NCBI RefSeq assembly: GCF_050624435.1 | Contig: NC_134536.1 | Location: 132,074,258 to 132,138,257 of the forward strand | Length of the DNA: 64,000 nt | Direction: 5' to 3' | DNA from: Tenrec ecaudatus | Taxonomy: Eukaryota; Chordata; Mammalia; Afrosoricida; Tenrecidae | Part shown: positions 54,420 through 64,000 of the stretch, one piece after another | Numbering within the stretch: the first letter of the stretch is position 1 | Layout: each line of letters opens with the position of its first letter | Program-made: the position numbers and the translations under genes | Notes under the pieces: model-generated | The model's input: only the letters and a program-made list of their open reading frames with translations | The model's database searches: none | What the model was told of the DNA's origin: nothing

Positions 54420-56150
54420 GTCTCGCCCAGAGCTGTTAGAAATCAAAAAGAAATAAAAGGTATCCAAATGGGCAAAGAAAGAGCAAATCATAGCAGAGTG
54501 TATGAACTTATATGTAGAAAACCCTAGAGACTTGATAGAAAAAAACCGTTATAATTAATTGAAAAATTTTGCGAAGTAGCTGATTACAAGATCAACCTTA
54601 AACACCTTGTATTCTGAGATAGTAAAGAAGACTCTGAAAAGGATATGAGAAAAACAAAACCACTTACAATAACCGCTAAAAAGATGAAATCATAGTGATA
54701 AACCTAATAAGTGAAATAAAATGCTTATAGAAAGAAAACTATGACATGCTTCTATAAGAAACCAAAAGAGGATTACTTTCTGAAAAAAAAAAAGTCCTAA
54801 CTTGGATAGGAAGGCTTAGTATAGTGAAAATGTCAATATTACCCAGCACATTCTATAAACTCAGTGCAATTCGGATTCAAATTCTAGCACAATTACTCTT
54901 AGAAATGGGGGTGGGGGAAACCTAATCATTAACCTCATGTGGAAAGGAAATAAATCCAGTATAAACAAAACACGACTAAAAAAGCAAAAGCAAAGTAGGA
55001 GGCCTCCTCTTTCCTGACTTCAAGATCTATTATACAGCCATGGTGACCAAAGCAGCTTGGTATTGGCACAGTGATAGATATGTAAAACAATGCATCAGAA
55101 AAGAGAACTCAGAAATACAATCCAATACCAAACTGACATCTGATTTTTGTAAAGACAAAAATTGAAAAATTTTGACAAGAATTGAAAATTTACCAAGGAT
55201 GACATCCACGTGGCCAATAATCATATAAAGACATGCTCAAGATCATTAGCTATAAGATAAATATAAATTTGAACAATGCTGAGATGCCACCTCACACTGG
55301 CATTGAGAGAAAAATTTTGAACAACAAAAAGCAAAATCAGAAATAAAAAATGCTAGACAGAATGTGGTGAGATTGGAACACTCAGATATTGCTGGTGGAA
55401 TTTCAAAATTGCCGAGTGACTATAGAAAACAATAATGAATTTTCTTAAATAAAATAGAAATATCATACATCCCTGCAATAACTAATCAGTATATACCCTA
55501 AAGAAATAAAAAACAAAATGCAAACAGATATAGACACATCCATGTTGATTACAATGCTGTCTATAATAGCAAAACGTTTGTGGAGGAATGAAAAAGCAAA
55601 CTCTGATATACATACACACACAATAAAATATTATGCATCTCTAAAAAACAATCATGAAACTGTCAGACACCTCACGGCATGGATGAATTAGGAAGACATG
55701 CTCAGCAAAACCCATCAATCTTACAAAGGCAAATACTCCATGAAACCACTATTGTGAGAGAAAAAACTAAGAAAAATGGTTTTCACACATATGAAGCTGT
55801 CTTTGAAGGCTCCGGCAAGGTGGAGATAGAGAGGAGGGAAGGCGGAGGAAGGATGAGGGAAAGAAAATGATAGGACCTTATCATGGGGGTGGAGGACTTC
55901 TTGAAATACGGTCCTACTGTCATACTGTAAATGTTCTGATGAGTTGGGCTATCCAACTAGGTTTTGCATGCTTTCCCTGTGTGTGTGTTATACTTCACAA
56001 TAGATGAGAGAGAGAGAGAGAGAGATGTGGTGGAGATGATAGAGATGATAAAGATACAGATATTGATATAGATAATATAGACATAAATGGAATTGTACAA
56101 AAATGGAAATGATACCATTTATGTTCTCAGAGCGCAATGGAATTGAAAAG
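54420..56150 (+). mobile_element. Old L1, ORF2 3' part and 3' UTR
   Basis: 'gtagctgattacaagatcaa', 'ctgacttcaagatctattat', 'acagccatggtgaccaaagc' and 'gccacctcacactggcattg' are successive ORF2 and 3' UTR landmarks of mammalian L1. Many stops and frameshifts. A (GA)n tract lies at 56005-56025 in the 3' region. Confidence 0.85.
56005..56025. repeat. (GA)n simple repeat
   Basis: 'gagagagagagagagagaga' near the L1 3' end. Confidence 0.9.
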
Positions 56151-56545
56151 AAGGGAAAAAAATTCCCAAATGTATTTAAAAATTAAAATAGAGTCAACAT
56201 CAGAGTTGCTATACTCTCCTTTGGCCTTGAAGATTTGAGTCGTTCTCATGAGCCTCTGCCCAGGATTCCCCATTACTCTCAACCCAACCATTTCTCTTTG
56301 GCTAATTGGCTTTCCCTCTTTTCATCAGTCACTATTCTTTCAAACTTGGTGACATTCCCGGATTGGAATGGTGGCTCTCAGAACTAGAAAGAACTAGTCG
56401 TGATACTAATTGAAGTTGGGCTGTGAGACTACTCTGTGGGCATGGATACTCTGGTACCAGCTGTGCATAAGGCAGATTTGGGGCATGGCTCGCCTTCCTA
56501 TGAGACGCTTTAAACTGTGTGCACCCAGGACTTAGCTTTCGGTAA
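56151..56545. other. Unclassified interval
   Basis: Nothing recognised. Confidence 0.4.
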
Positions 56546-56720
56546 GGAGTCCTGGTAGCACAGTGGTTACTCTGCGCTGCTACCCCAAAGCTCGTTGGGA
56601 GAAAGACGGGGCTTTCTACTCCCACAAAGAGTTACAGACTCAGAAACTCACTGGGGGCAGTTCTACCCTGTCCTCTAGGGTCCCTGTGAGTCAGCATTGA
56701 CTGATGGTCATGAGTTTTTT
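56546..56720 (+). mobile_element. AfroSINE
   Basis: 'ggagtcctggtagcacagtg' start, 'cttgggagaaagacggggct'-like middle and 'gtccctgtgagtcagcattg' end. About 25 bp of the B-box region is lost. Confidence 0.9.
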
Positions 56721-57365
56721 GGTAGCATTTGATACTGTCTTTGAATTGGCTTAAAGCTGCAAAGCCTTTGACAATCTTCTGAGACTCCTCTTAGAAACGT
56801 GTTGCCTCTGACTCTTGAGCGCATGCACAATGATCTATCAAAAGCACATAATCGAGCCACCAGACTCAGGATACTTTACTGCCACTGAGTCTATTTCAAC
56901 CTTCATTCAAATACTGTAACGAATGAATGGTAACGCTTTAACTTCCACATCAGACTAGGAAGGGAAGGGCTAAATACTACTACAATGCATTCCACCAAAG
57001 GCTTGAATTGCATGAATGTCGAGGAACTTTGGGAACGTATTCCTTTTCTACTTATGCATACTATTTTTGAGGCTGTTCCCAGAATTATATTCAAGGAAAG
57101 TGCTTATGTGATTAATAAGATCATGTATGAGCTACTTGATCATATAAGATCCCCAAAGGTTTAAAGCTGGCTGGAAACTGTGGAAGTATTGAAGTATTAG
57201 CATGGGGGCTGATGGTCAGAACATACCATACTGAAGATGATCACTGAGTGTTCAACACTTAGGCGTTAGTGGATCCATGAGAGACTGTAACAAAGTGAAC
57301 TTGCTTGAGCAATCCCTTAATGTCTACATGTGTATGTTAATGTCTTTCTCCTCATCCTCTGATAT
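56721..57365. other. Unclassified interval
   Basis: Nothing recognised. Confidence 0.4.
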
Positions 57366-57872
57366 AGGTTAAGTTTATTGTGTCAACCTGGCCAATAAAC
57401 ATATGTGGGGTTAACTGAAGGGTGGAGAGATAAATGGCTTGGTGAACCTCGCCCTTCTAGTTCTCTGGTCTCTTGCTTTGATGGTCAGACCAGGGCACAG
57501 CTGCCTTAGCCAGTTCCCTGCTTCAGCTGGCAAGGCTCACTTCCTGCAAGACATCCCCAAGAAGAAGCCACATGAACCTACCCTGATGTAGCCCTGGGTG
57601 CTGGAGCAGCCGTGTGGAGACCTCTGCCAGCACTGAGATGCTTACACGCTCACTGATTTGGCTTTCCTCCTGCAGTCGGTGTCATAGTGTGTGTTTTGTG
57701 AGATGGAGGAGGACTTTGTGGATTGGTATCGGACATATGGGTTAATGTTGGACTTGTGGGCTTAGGCAGCACTGGGTTGGGATGTTTTCTTGATGCGCAC
57801 TTAACCTTTATATAAAATTCTCTCTTAGACATAAGTTTCTCTAAAGTACCCAGGCTAATACACCCTCGCTCC
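57366..57872 (-). mobile_element. LTR-like repeat, family X, copy 5
   Basis: 'aagtttattgtgtcaacctg' at the left and 'acccaggctaatacac' at the right, with 'gattggtatcggacatatgg' and 'gggttgggatgttttcttga' inside. Same orientation as copy 1 and full length at about 507 bp. Confidence 0.7.
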
Positions 57873-58929
57873 ATCCCTAAAGCATCTAATTAGAGAGCCT
57901 AAGGCTATCTTTTCTCCTTGCACAATACTACTGACCCCATCTCTGCCCCAAGATGTACCTTTTAAGATCTGCTGGGGAAAGACGCTTGCTAAATATGTTT
58001 TCTGAAAGGAACTTGGAGTTCTTCTCTTCCTCCCATCCCACTCCTGTTAAGTTCCAGAAAGGCTGCCTCCTAAGAGAGGTAGAGCTTGGAGGAAAGGATC
58101 TCGGGTCTGTGATGGATGCGATGTGGGGAAGCTACTCAGTGGCCAGCGGCCAAGTAGCGGATGCGTCTGTGTTCTGATCATGAAGGTGTTTCAGGAAATT
58201 GATTTACTGTAACGTTATCTTTGAACTGCGATGACATGATCTACCACGTGGCAGATTCATGGTGATAGTAGGCAGCTATTGGATGACGGAAGAGGATTTG
58301 AGGTGGCTAGTGAGTGACTTCCCAGTTAATGGTTCCATATATAGCACTTAGCTACAATAAACTGAATAAACTCCAGCTTTGGTTCCGTGATGGGTGGGTG
58401 GGTGCCTCATCTGATTAGGTGTGAATCTTGCTTTAGTCTGGATTCCTTTGAGAAAAAAAAAGGAGGAAAGCTTGATACAAGGACTAATGCCCAAATAGTT
58501 TTTGCACGGGATGTGGCCCTGAGCAACATTTTCTGTCAGAGATGATGAAAGTGTGTTGTTAATATCTCTGATGTGGGTAACGTATAATTCTTCTAAGGCT
58601 TCCTGGGAGTGATGAAAAATGCTTAGAAGGAACTAACCTGCAAGACGCACAGTCTGCCTGAGCCACAGCTTCAGCTACTCTGTGACCGGAAGGTCCACTG
58701 GCACCGCCCTGCTACCACTAACAACTGTCCTGATTGGGCCCACAATCGAGGGGCCTGATGGGATAAGAGAAAGAACATGCCACTGAACTCACACTCCTAC
58801 GTTCAGACATACGGGGCCAGTTGAGACTAAAGAACCCCCCAACACTTATTCTGAGCAATATTTGGAAGATTGAATCCAAACTGTGTTTCAGCTAAAGAAC
58901 AGATTGGCTCATCAAGTCAAGAATGTTAC
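57873..58929. other. Unclassified interval
   Basis: No gene found. 58355-58375 ('caataaactgaataaactcc') looks like an LTR or retrocopy 3' end but has no partner. Confidence 0.4.
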
Positions 58930-59190
58930 CCACAAGAATTCTGTATTGAAATTAAAAATTATAAAAGACCAAATAACCAACAAGTGTCCTAGAGCAACGA
59001 TGAAGGGTAAGGAGACAGGGGTAACTGGATGACTGGTAGCGGAACATCTAGAAAGGAATTAATGAGAATGCTAACACCTTATGGAAAATGTAACCAATAG
59101 AACTGACCGACTTGTGTGGTTTATTGCTAAGTCAGGCCCTAATATGCGGTGTAAACTTTCACTAAGAAAACAATGAAATGCATTTTTTAA
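58930..59190 (+). mobile_element. L1 3' end, probable
   Basis: 'atggaaaatgtaaccaatag', 'ctgaccgacttgtgtggttt' and 'gtgtaaactttcactaagaa' followed by an A-rich end fit an afrotherian L1 3' UTR. Confidence 0.5.
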
Positions 59191-59530
59191 AAGGTGCTTT
59201 TAGGAAATGTGTACCTGAAAGAATTGTGTACCGCTGGCTTCAACCCATTTCTGTAGAGCTGAGCAAGTTCCTACCTGCATCCATGGCACAGAAAGCGGAG
59301 ACAGGAAGAGCTCACTACAAAGTCTGAGCCACTCGGTGTGTGTTTAAGTCTGCATGGACCCGCCCTCCCCGGCGTGGCCAGGGGAAGTCCGAGGGAGCAT
59401 GATGGCCTGGAGCCCTGGATGTCAGTTACAGTCACATAGGAAGCTCATATGACAAAATATGTAAGGTCTAGACCGGTCAGAAAGTATGGCCCGGGATGTG
59501 CTCTTTTATGTGGAAGCAACCCAAGGGATG
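59191..59530. other. Unclassified interval
   Basis: Nothing recognised. Confidence 0.4.
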
Positions 59531-59534
59531 TTGT

Positions 59535-59965
59535 GGTATACAATGTTTTATTTTTGAAATGGGTTATCAATTAGTATTTAATTGATCCCCCCAAAAAAAG
59601 TAGAAACTGCAGTGAATAATACTCTCTTCAAGCCATACTCTTCTTTCCTAACGAGATTTTAAAAGTTGGTTAATAATACATTGATATAGTATTGTCCTTC
59701 ACCATATTTTCACATTTCCAACAGCGCTGGCTAAATTGAAAGCAAATTGAAGTGTATCTTCTTTTGGGGTAAGATGGGGTAGGGAAACTTTTGTTTTCTT
59801 TAATAAAATTGCAGCAGAGACCAGAATGGCTAACGAGATCATTTTTCTCAAATAATACTCGACCCAGTAGTTCCCCAGACTGAGGCTCAGGTGCCTCCTC
59901 TAACAGGTGGATAATGCCTCTTTAATCAGGATTGATTTCTCATCTAATCTAACTCTATTAGAAAA
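59535..59965. promoter_or_regulatory. Candidate conserved non-coding island
   Basis: The longest repeat-free AT-rich island. It carries 'gggttatcaattagtattta', 'ttggttaataatacattgat', 'ctttaatcaggattgatttc' (paired TAATC/GGATTG-type sites), 'ctaaattgaaagcaaattga' and an E-box-like 'aacaggtgg'. No coding frame of note. The mix of homeodomain and E-box-like cores is enhancer-like, but only cross-species alignment can show constraint. Confidence 0.4.
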
Positions 59966-60535
59966 TGGAGGTAGCTGACCTCCCTGGTAACAGGATAAAG
60001 CCAAGGAGATTAATCTTGTTTAGGGAGCAAGGGTGTTTGAGAGTTGCACCCAGCCTGGAAGTCGAAGGCTGGGAACTTCCATAGACCAAGATGGACAGTG
60101 GTGTGTTCAGCAACCCCCAACATATCCATGTCTGAGAGATCCTCAGACGGTGGGGGCTTACTCCCAAATTTTTGGACAAATAAGATGTTACGACCTCTTC
60201 TCCAAATCCAAATAACCCCGCTCCCAAATCCCCAAGAGCCATTGGAAAATTCAGTTCTTTTGTGCTTTGAAGAAGGGCCTTCTGACGCCAATCCAGTCCT
60301 CCTGGTCAGTGGGGCCTGTGTAAAGACACAGTGCCCAGCCCTAGGCCATGGGAAACCCTCAGCCATACTGCCCCAAAACGTTCCTCCTGCATGTTGTTGT
60401 TGCGTGTATATTAGACTCTTTCTCTAGTTCTTAGATTGAATTGAAAGACTTTTTATTGATCTCACCTCTGGATACCAATTGAAACTTAACTGTTCATCTG
60501 AGAAAGCATACTTAAGCACATTAATTGATTCTACT
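59966..60535. other. Non-repeat interval
   Basis: No gene found. Overlapping frames of 94 to 127 codons at 59958-60427 lie on opposite strands over the same bases and show no domain. Confidence 0.35.
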
Positions 60536-60539
60536 GTGT

Positions 60540-60700
60540 ATTCCACTCGGTGTGGGCAGGCTTGTGCCTTAAGAAGGTTTATAATTCATTTGGGGAGACA
60601 AATACATATCCAGTAATGACATCATAACGGCCAAGGCAAGGCCAATAATGTCCTCAAACTCTCAGGGGAATTCAGAGGAAGGATACAGGCAGCTACAAAT
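60540..60700 (-). repeat. L2-like relic
   Basis: 'ttataattcatttggggaga' and 'caaatacatatccagtaatg' resemble the antisense L2 3' area. Weak. Confidence 0.35.
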
Positions 60701-60729
60701 AAACCTATTTCAACTAATGCATCTTGGCT

Positions 60730-60862
60730 CACTTCTATACAACATGCCACAGGGCCTGCAATGGAAACTCTGAGGCAGGGCAGCAGTCTGTTGCTCCCAC
60801 TTCTAAGTGGACTTGAACCTGCAGATGTCACTGGTATGTGTCCCCAGCTCTGTTCCATAGAC
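60730..60862 (-). mobile_element. AfroSINE fragment, antisense, diverged
   Basis: 'ggaaactctgaggcagggca' followed by 'gtctgttgctcccacttcta' and 'gacttgaacctgcagatgtc' follow the antisense SINE order. Confidence 0.5.
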
Positions 60863-60914
60863 TACAGAGATCGGTTTGCAGTCGGTCTGACCAATTAGAC
60901 AACACAGCAGATAT

Positions 60915-63060
60915 TTTGCTTTTGTTTTTTCTACACATCTCCACTCTGCCAAACGGACCTTTATTGGGATTTTACTGAAATCACTGCTATGGTCCAGTCA
61001 TCTGAATAGTCTTCTTTAGACCCTGCTCTTTCTTTGAAAGGAAAGAGTGCTGGCTTGCTTGGACTGGTATATGTTCCTGTACTGTCTCATTGCCCCCACC
61101 CTCACCCCCCAAGGATCTAAAGAAGGATGGAATAGAATTTTCCCTTCATTTGGAATACTGAGTGGGTTCGTGATTTTCTAGTCAGACAAGTAGCAGCCAA
61201 TAAATATGGGTCTGGATACTGATGGGTTGGTCTCAATAATGGCCAGATTTCTCAGCTGTGTTTTTGGCAGGTGGTTAGTAGACTTGGAGTTGGGATTTAG
61301 ACAACTGAGGAGGCTTGCCAAAATGAAATTGTGTTTCTCCTCTGTCGGCCTTTTGTTTTGCCTTTGCTGAAATAGAAAGGTGTATTTGTTCACTATATTT
61401 TCCATCATATTTTCAGCATCTTCGTGGTTTGGACTTAGATATTCCTAGGAGGTCCAGGGGTCTGGAAAACGGTTCTCAAGACTTCTTGACTTTTTCTGCA
61501 ATTTTCTCCTGAAAGCAGCTCTTTGCTTTATAATCCCAAACCAAAAAGCCTCCTGTGTTTTATGATTCCATGAAGAACTTGATAGTTTAGTGGGATATCC
61601 ACCACTAATCCTTGAGTATTCATTGTTTTCTGATGAATCTATATAGTCAACAAAACATTCAAAGGACTCTTTTAAATCTGATGATAGAAAATTTTGGACA
61701 TAGAAGCTGAAATTCCTAAGGCCCCTATAATGTTCTTTTTCTAGATCCATGGGGATATCTCCAACTTTGATGATAATTGCATTATACTTATTTTGTTTGT
61801 TTTGCTTTTCTTTCTTTTGGCTAACTTTTGGAAAAGAGAAGTAAAAGGGTACATCTGGATAGTGTAAGCACTGATTTCTATTTCACGAAAAAAAATAAAA
61901 ATAAAAAATTCCTGCACTATGATGCAGGTCATACTATCTTTGGGACTCTGTAGTAACCAGATTTTGCTCAAAGTCCTTAGTATCAGTTTGCTATTTAGAC
62001 TTTTTAAAAGCTCGTGAGACACGATCAGCTTCTTCTGTGAAATGTGTTAAGCCATTAACACAGGTGTGATTTGCATTTTGGTTTGCTCTGAAGAGTCAAG
62101 CAAGTATATATGAGATACAGGAATTCTTTGTTGCAATCCCATTGGCATGATTTGCCCAAATCTAAGGCGACTTTACTTGGAAGAAGTGGGACCAGCCGAG
62201 TGCTCCTGGGGCAAGGATGATACAACTTCATCATACACACTTGGGGCATGTTGGCAGGAGAGACCGTCTCCTGGGGAAGGACATCATGCTTGGTAAAGTA
62301 GAGGAGCAGTGAAAAAGAGATGGATGCACACAGTGACAATACCCATGGGCTCAAGCATAGGAACAATTTTGAGGACGTTTTTCTGTTGTGAATAAGGTCA
62401 CTATCAGTTGAAACTGACACAGAGCCACCTAAGAAAATCAAAAACAATAACAACAAAGCTGGGGTAAAATTCTCCTCTTTAGTGCAGAACTATCATGCAA
62501 ATAAATGCATTTCTTCTGCAACCCAGAGATTATTTTGTTGTTGTTCTGTAAAGCTTTGATTAATAAGGGAAATCGTGTCAGTTTCACCACCGTACTCCTC
62601 ACACTGTCTTGTAAGCAGGCGTGTTTGCACCTCCTGGAGAAATTTGTATTTTCCCTTGCAAAAGCACTGTGCATATACTTATATACTAGCCTGGATGAAA
62701 TGGAACCCTGATCCAATTAGTAGCTTTTGTCCCCTCCAAAAAACCCCAACGAAACCAAAACTACAATGGCCATGGTAGAATGAACGTCTCTCATGGTCCC
62801 CAGCTTCGGTTCCAATTAGAAGTAAGCACGAGGTTCTTACTCTGTGCTCTATGCGCTCAGGTCTCCAGAGTGATGTCGTGCACACTAATCTCAAGACACA
62901 TTCCACACTGGGATTCTGAAACTGCAGCGTCAGTAACATCAGGGCTGAGTGATAAAGAAATGAGTTGCACTTCTTTGCTGACAACCTCCAGTCCTTTCAG
63001 GATATCCTGGTCTACATTGTCTTTATACATTTCATCAATATTTCATAATGAAGAAATAAA
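60915..63060 (-). pseudogene. Decayed protein-coding relic, possible retrocopy, split by RTE
   Basis: On the minus strand the frame entered near 61750 runs down to about 61020 with only two stops in roughly 240 codons, in AT-rich DNA where stops should be frequent. Patches include RNFSFYVQNFLSSDLKESF, NMMENIVNKYTFLFQQRQ and LSIPNEGKILFHPSLDPW. More coding-like text lies upstream in shifted frames: TEEADRVSRAF near 62030, FLQEVQTRLLTRQCEEYG near 62620, and DILKGLEVVSKEVQLISL near 62990. An RTE (62100-62455) interrupts it. An antisense AATAAA (60959-60964) followed by A-rich text (60915-60935) would fit a retrocopy tail. I do not recognise the parent gene. Confidence 0.45.
62100..62455 (+). mobile_element. 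RTE LINE 3' end, inserted in the coding-like relic
   Basis: 'gccgagtgctcctggggcaa', 'ctcctggggaaggacatcat', 'gcttggtaaagtagaggagc' and the tail 'gagccacctaagaaaatcaa' followed by 'aacaataacaacaa' define a 5'-truncated RTE insertion. Confidence 0.85.
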
Positions 63061-63117
63061 ATGATTCAGTCCTTGGGCTCCTTCCCAGGGTTATTTTTTC
63101 CCATGTGGGTCCTAAAA
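63061..63117. other. Junction between relic and RTE
   Basis: Short stretch that may still belong to the coding-like relic (antisense GLNHFISSL) before the next RTE begins. Confidence 0.3.
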
Positions 63118-64000
63118 GCTTTGTTTCTTATGGGGGCGTCGGCCATTCAGTGCGATGTGGTTGGTCCTGAGTCATCTTCCAATTGTTGCTATGCCTTCTG
63201 CCCATTGTTGCAGCCACTGTGCCATCCATCTGGGGGAGGCCTTCTTTGTTTTTCACTGACGCTCTGATTTATCAAGCATGGTGAGCTTCTCCCGGTATTA
63301 TTAGTCTCTCCAGAAAACATGTCCAAGGTATATTAATGAAATCTTGCTATCCTCAGTACTAAGGAACATCCCGGCTATATTTAATCCAAGACAGATCAGT
63401 TCTTTCTCCTAGCAGTCCATGGTATATGCAACAATCTTTGCCAACACCGTCATTCAAAGACATCAGCTCTTCTTTGGACTGGCTCATTCGTGGTCCAGGG
63501 TGCACACGCATTTGAAGTGATGAAGCCGTGTCTTGGGCCAGGCATGCCTCAGTCTTCAAAGTGACCTCTTGGTCCGTCAACACCTTAAAGAGGTCTTTTG
63601 CAGCAGATCTGCCCAATGCGATATGCCATTTGATTTTTTTCTGACTGCTGTTTCCATGGGTGTTGATTATTGGTTCAGAATAAAATAAAAACCTTGTCAA
63701 CTTTCAATATTGTCTTCATTTTTCATGATGTTGCTTATGGCGCCCATTGGAAGGATGTTTGAGCTCTATATTTTGTAGTGCAATCCATACAGAAGGCTGT
63801 AGTCTTTGATCACCATCCATAAGTGCTCAGGTTCTCTTCACTGTCAGAAAGCAAAGTTGTGTCATGGGCGTAGTACAGATTCTTGGAAAGGCTTTCTCCA
63901 ATCCTGATGTGCTGTTCTTCTTCACATAGTTGAGCTTCTCAGATTATTTGCCCAGCATATAGATTTTATAAATATAATGAGAAGATACAACCTGGACACA
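63118..64000 (-). mobile_element. RTE LINE, antisense, runs off the window
   Basis: Begins at the left with the antisense 3' region ('gttgcagccactgtgccatc'), passes the C-terminal area ('agcagtccatggtatatgca', 'ggcatgcctcagtcttcaaa') and RT text ('gatttttttctgactgctgt', 'agattatttgcccagcatat'), and continues beyond base 64000. A 113-codon frame (63359-63700) is a fragment of the RTE C-terminal region. Confidence 0.88.

Noticed and set aside
61178..62040. Intact gene on the minus strand
   Set aside because: Internal stops and frameshifts rule out an intact coding region; kept as a relic instead.

Overview
This window is mammalian nuclear DNA from a gene-poor, repeat-dense interval. I see no intact protein-coding gene, no rRNA, no functional tRNA gene and no CRISPR array. 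Most open reading frames are short chance frames or fall inside repeats. The animal is very probably an afrotherian, most likely a tenrec such as Echinops telfairi. The evidence is about two dozen tRNA-derived SINEs of the AfroSINE type, abundant RTE/BovB-type LINE pieces with (CAA)n tails, a tenrec-style L1 3' end, and two SPIN hAT elements (SPIN is known from tenrec but not elephant). The species call is inference from recalled families, not from a search.

Layout. 1-5.7 kb: sparse sequence, an AfroSINE, an LTR-like element (family Y), a tRNA-Gly/RTE composite SINE, an MIR and mariner copy 1. 5.7-10 kb: a long RTE ORF remnant, a SINE, an RTE-derived short element and mariner copy 2. 10-21 kb: SPIN copy 1, four LTR-like family X copies, L2/MIR relics, (CA)n tracts and two small direct duplications. 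21-32 kb: RTE copies repeatedly invaded by L1, AfroSINE, hAT and LTR-like elements. 32-39 kb: family Y in reverse, AfroSINEs, AT-rich non-repeat islands and mariner copy 3. 39-48 kb: two more RTE copies, a hAT element and a head-to-head AfroSINE pair. 48-60 kb: mostly non-repeat sequence with SPIN copy 2, old L1 sequence and one more family X copy. 60-64 kb: a decayed coding-like stretch on the minus strand, split by an RTE insertion, then an RTE running off the window end.

How the parts relate. RTE is the likely source of machinery for the AfroSINE and composite SINEs, which share its 3' tail. All three mariner copies lack the same central part of the transposase, so they look like a deleted, trans-mobilised family. 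Two unrelated hAT families keep 8-bp target duplications. Between repeats lie several AT-rich islands dense in TAATTA-type homeodomain cores, as expected of conserved non-coding enhancers in a gene desert; this needs alignment to prove.

The most interesting leads are the homeodomain-site islands (24.2, 34.7, 51.7 and 59.5 kb), the unidentified coding-like relic at 60.9-63.1 kb, and the shared mariner deletion.
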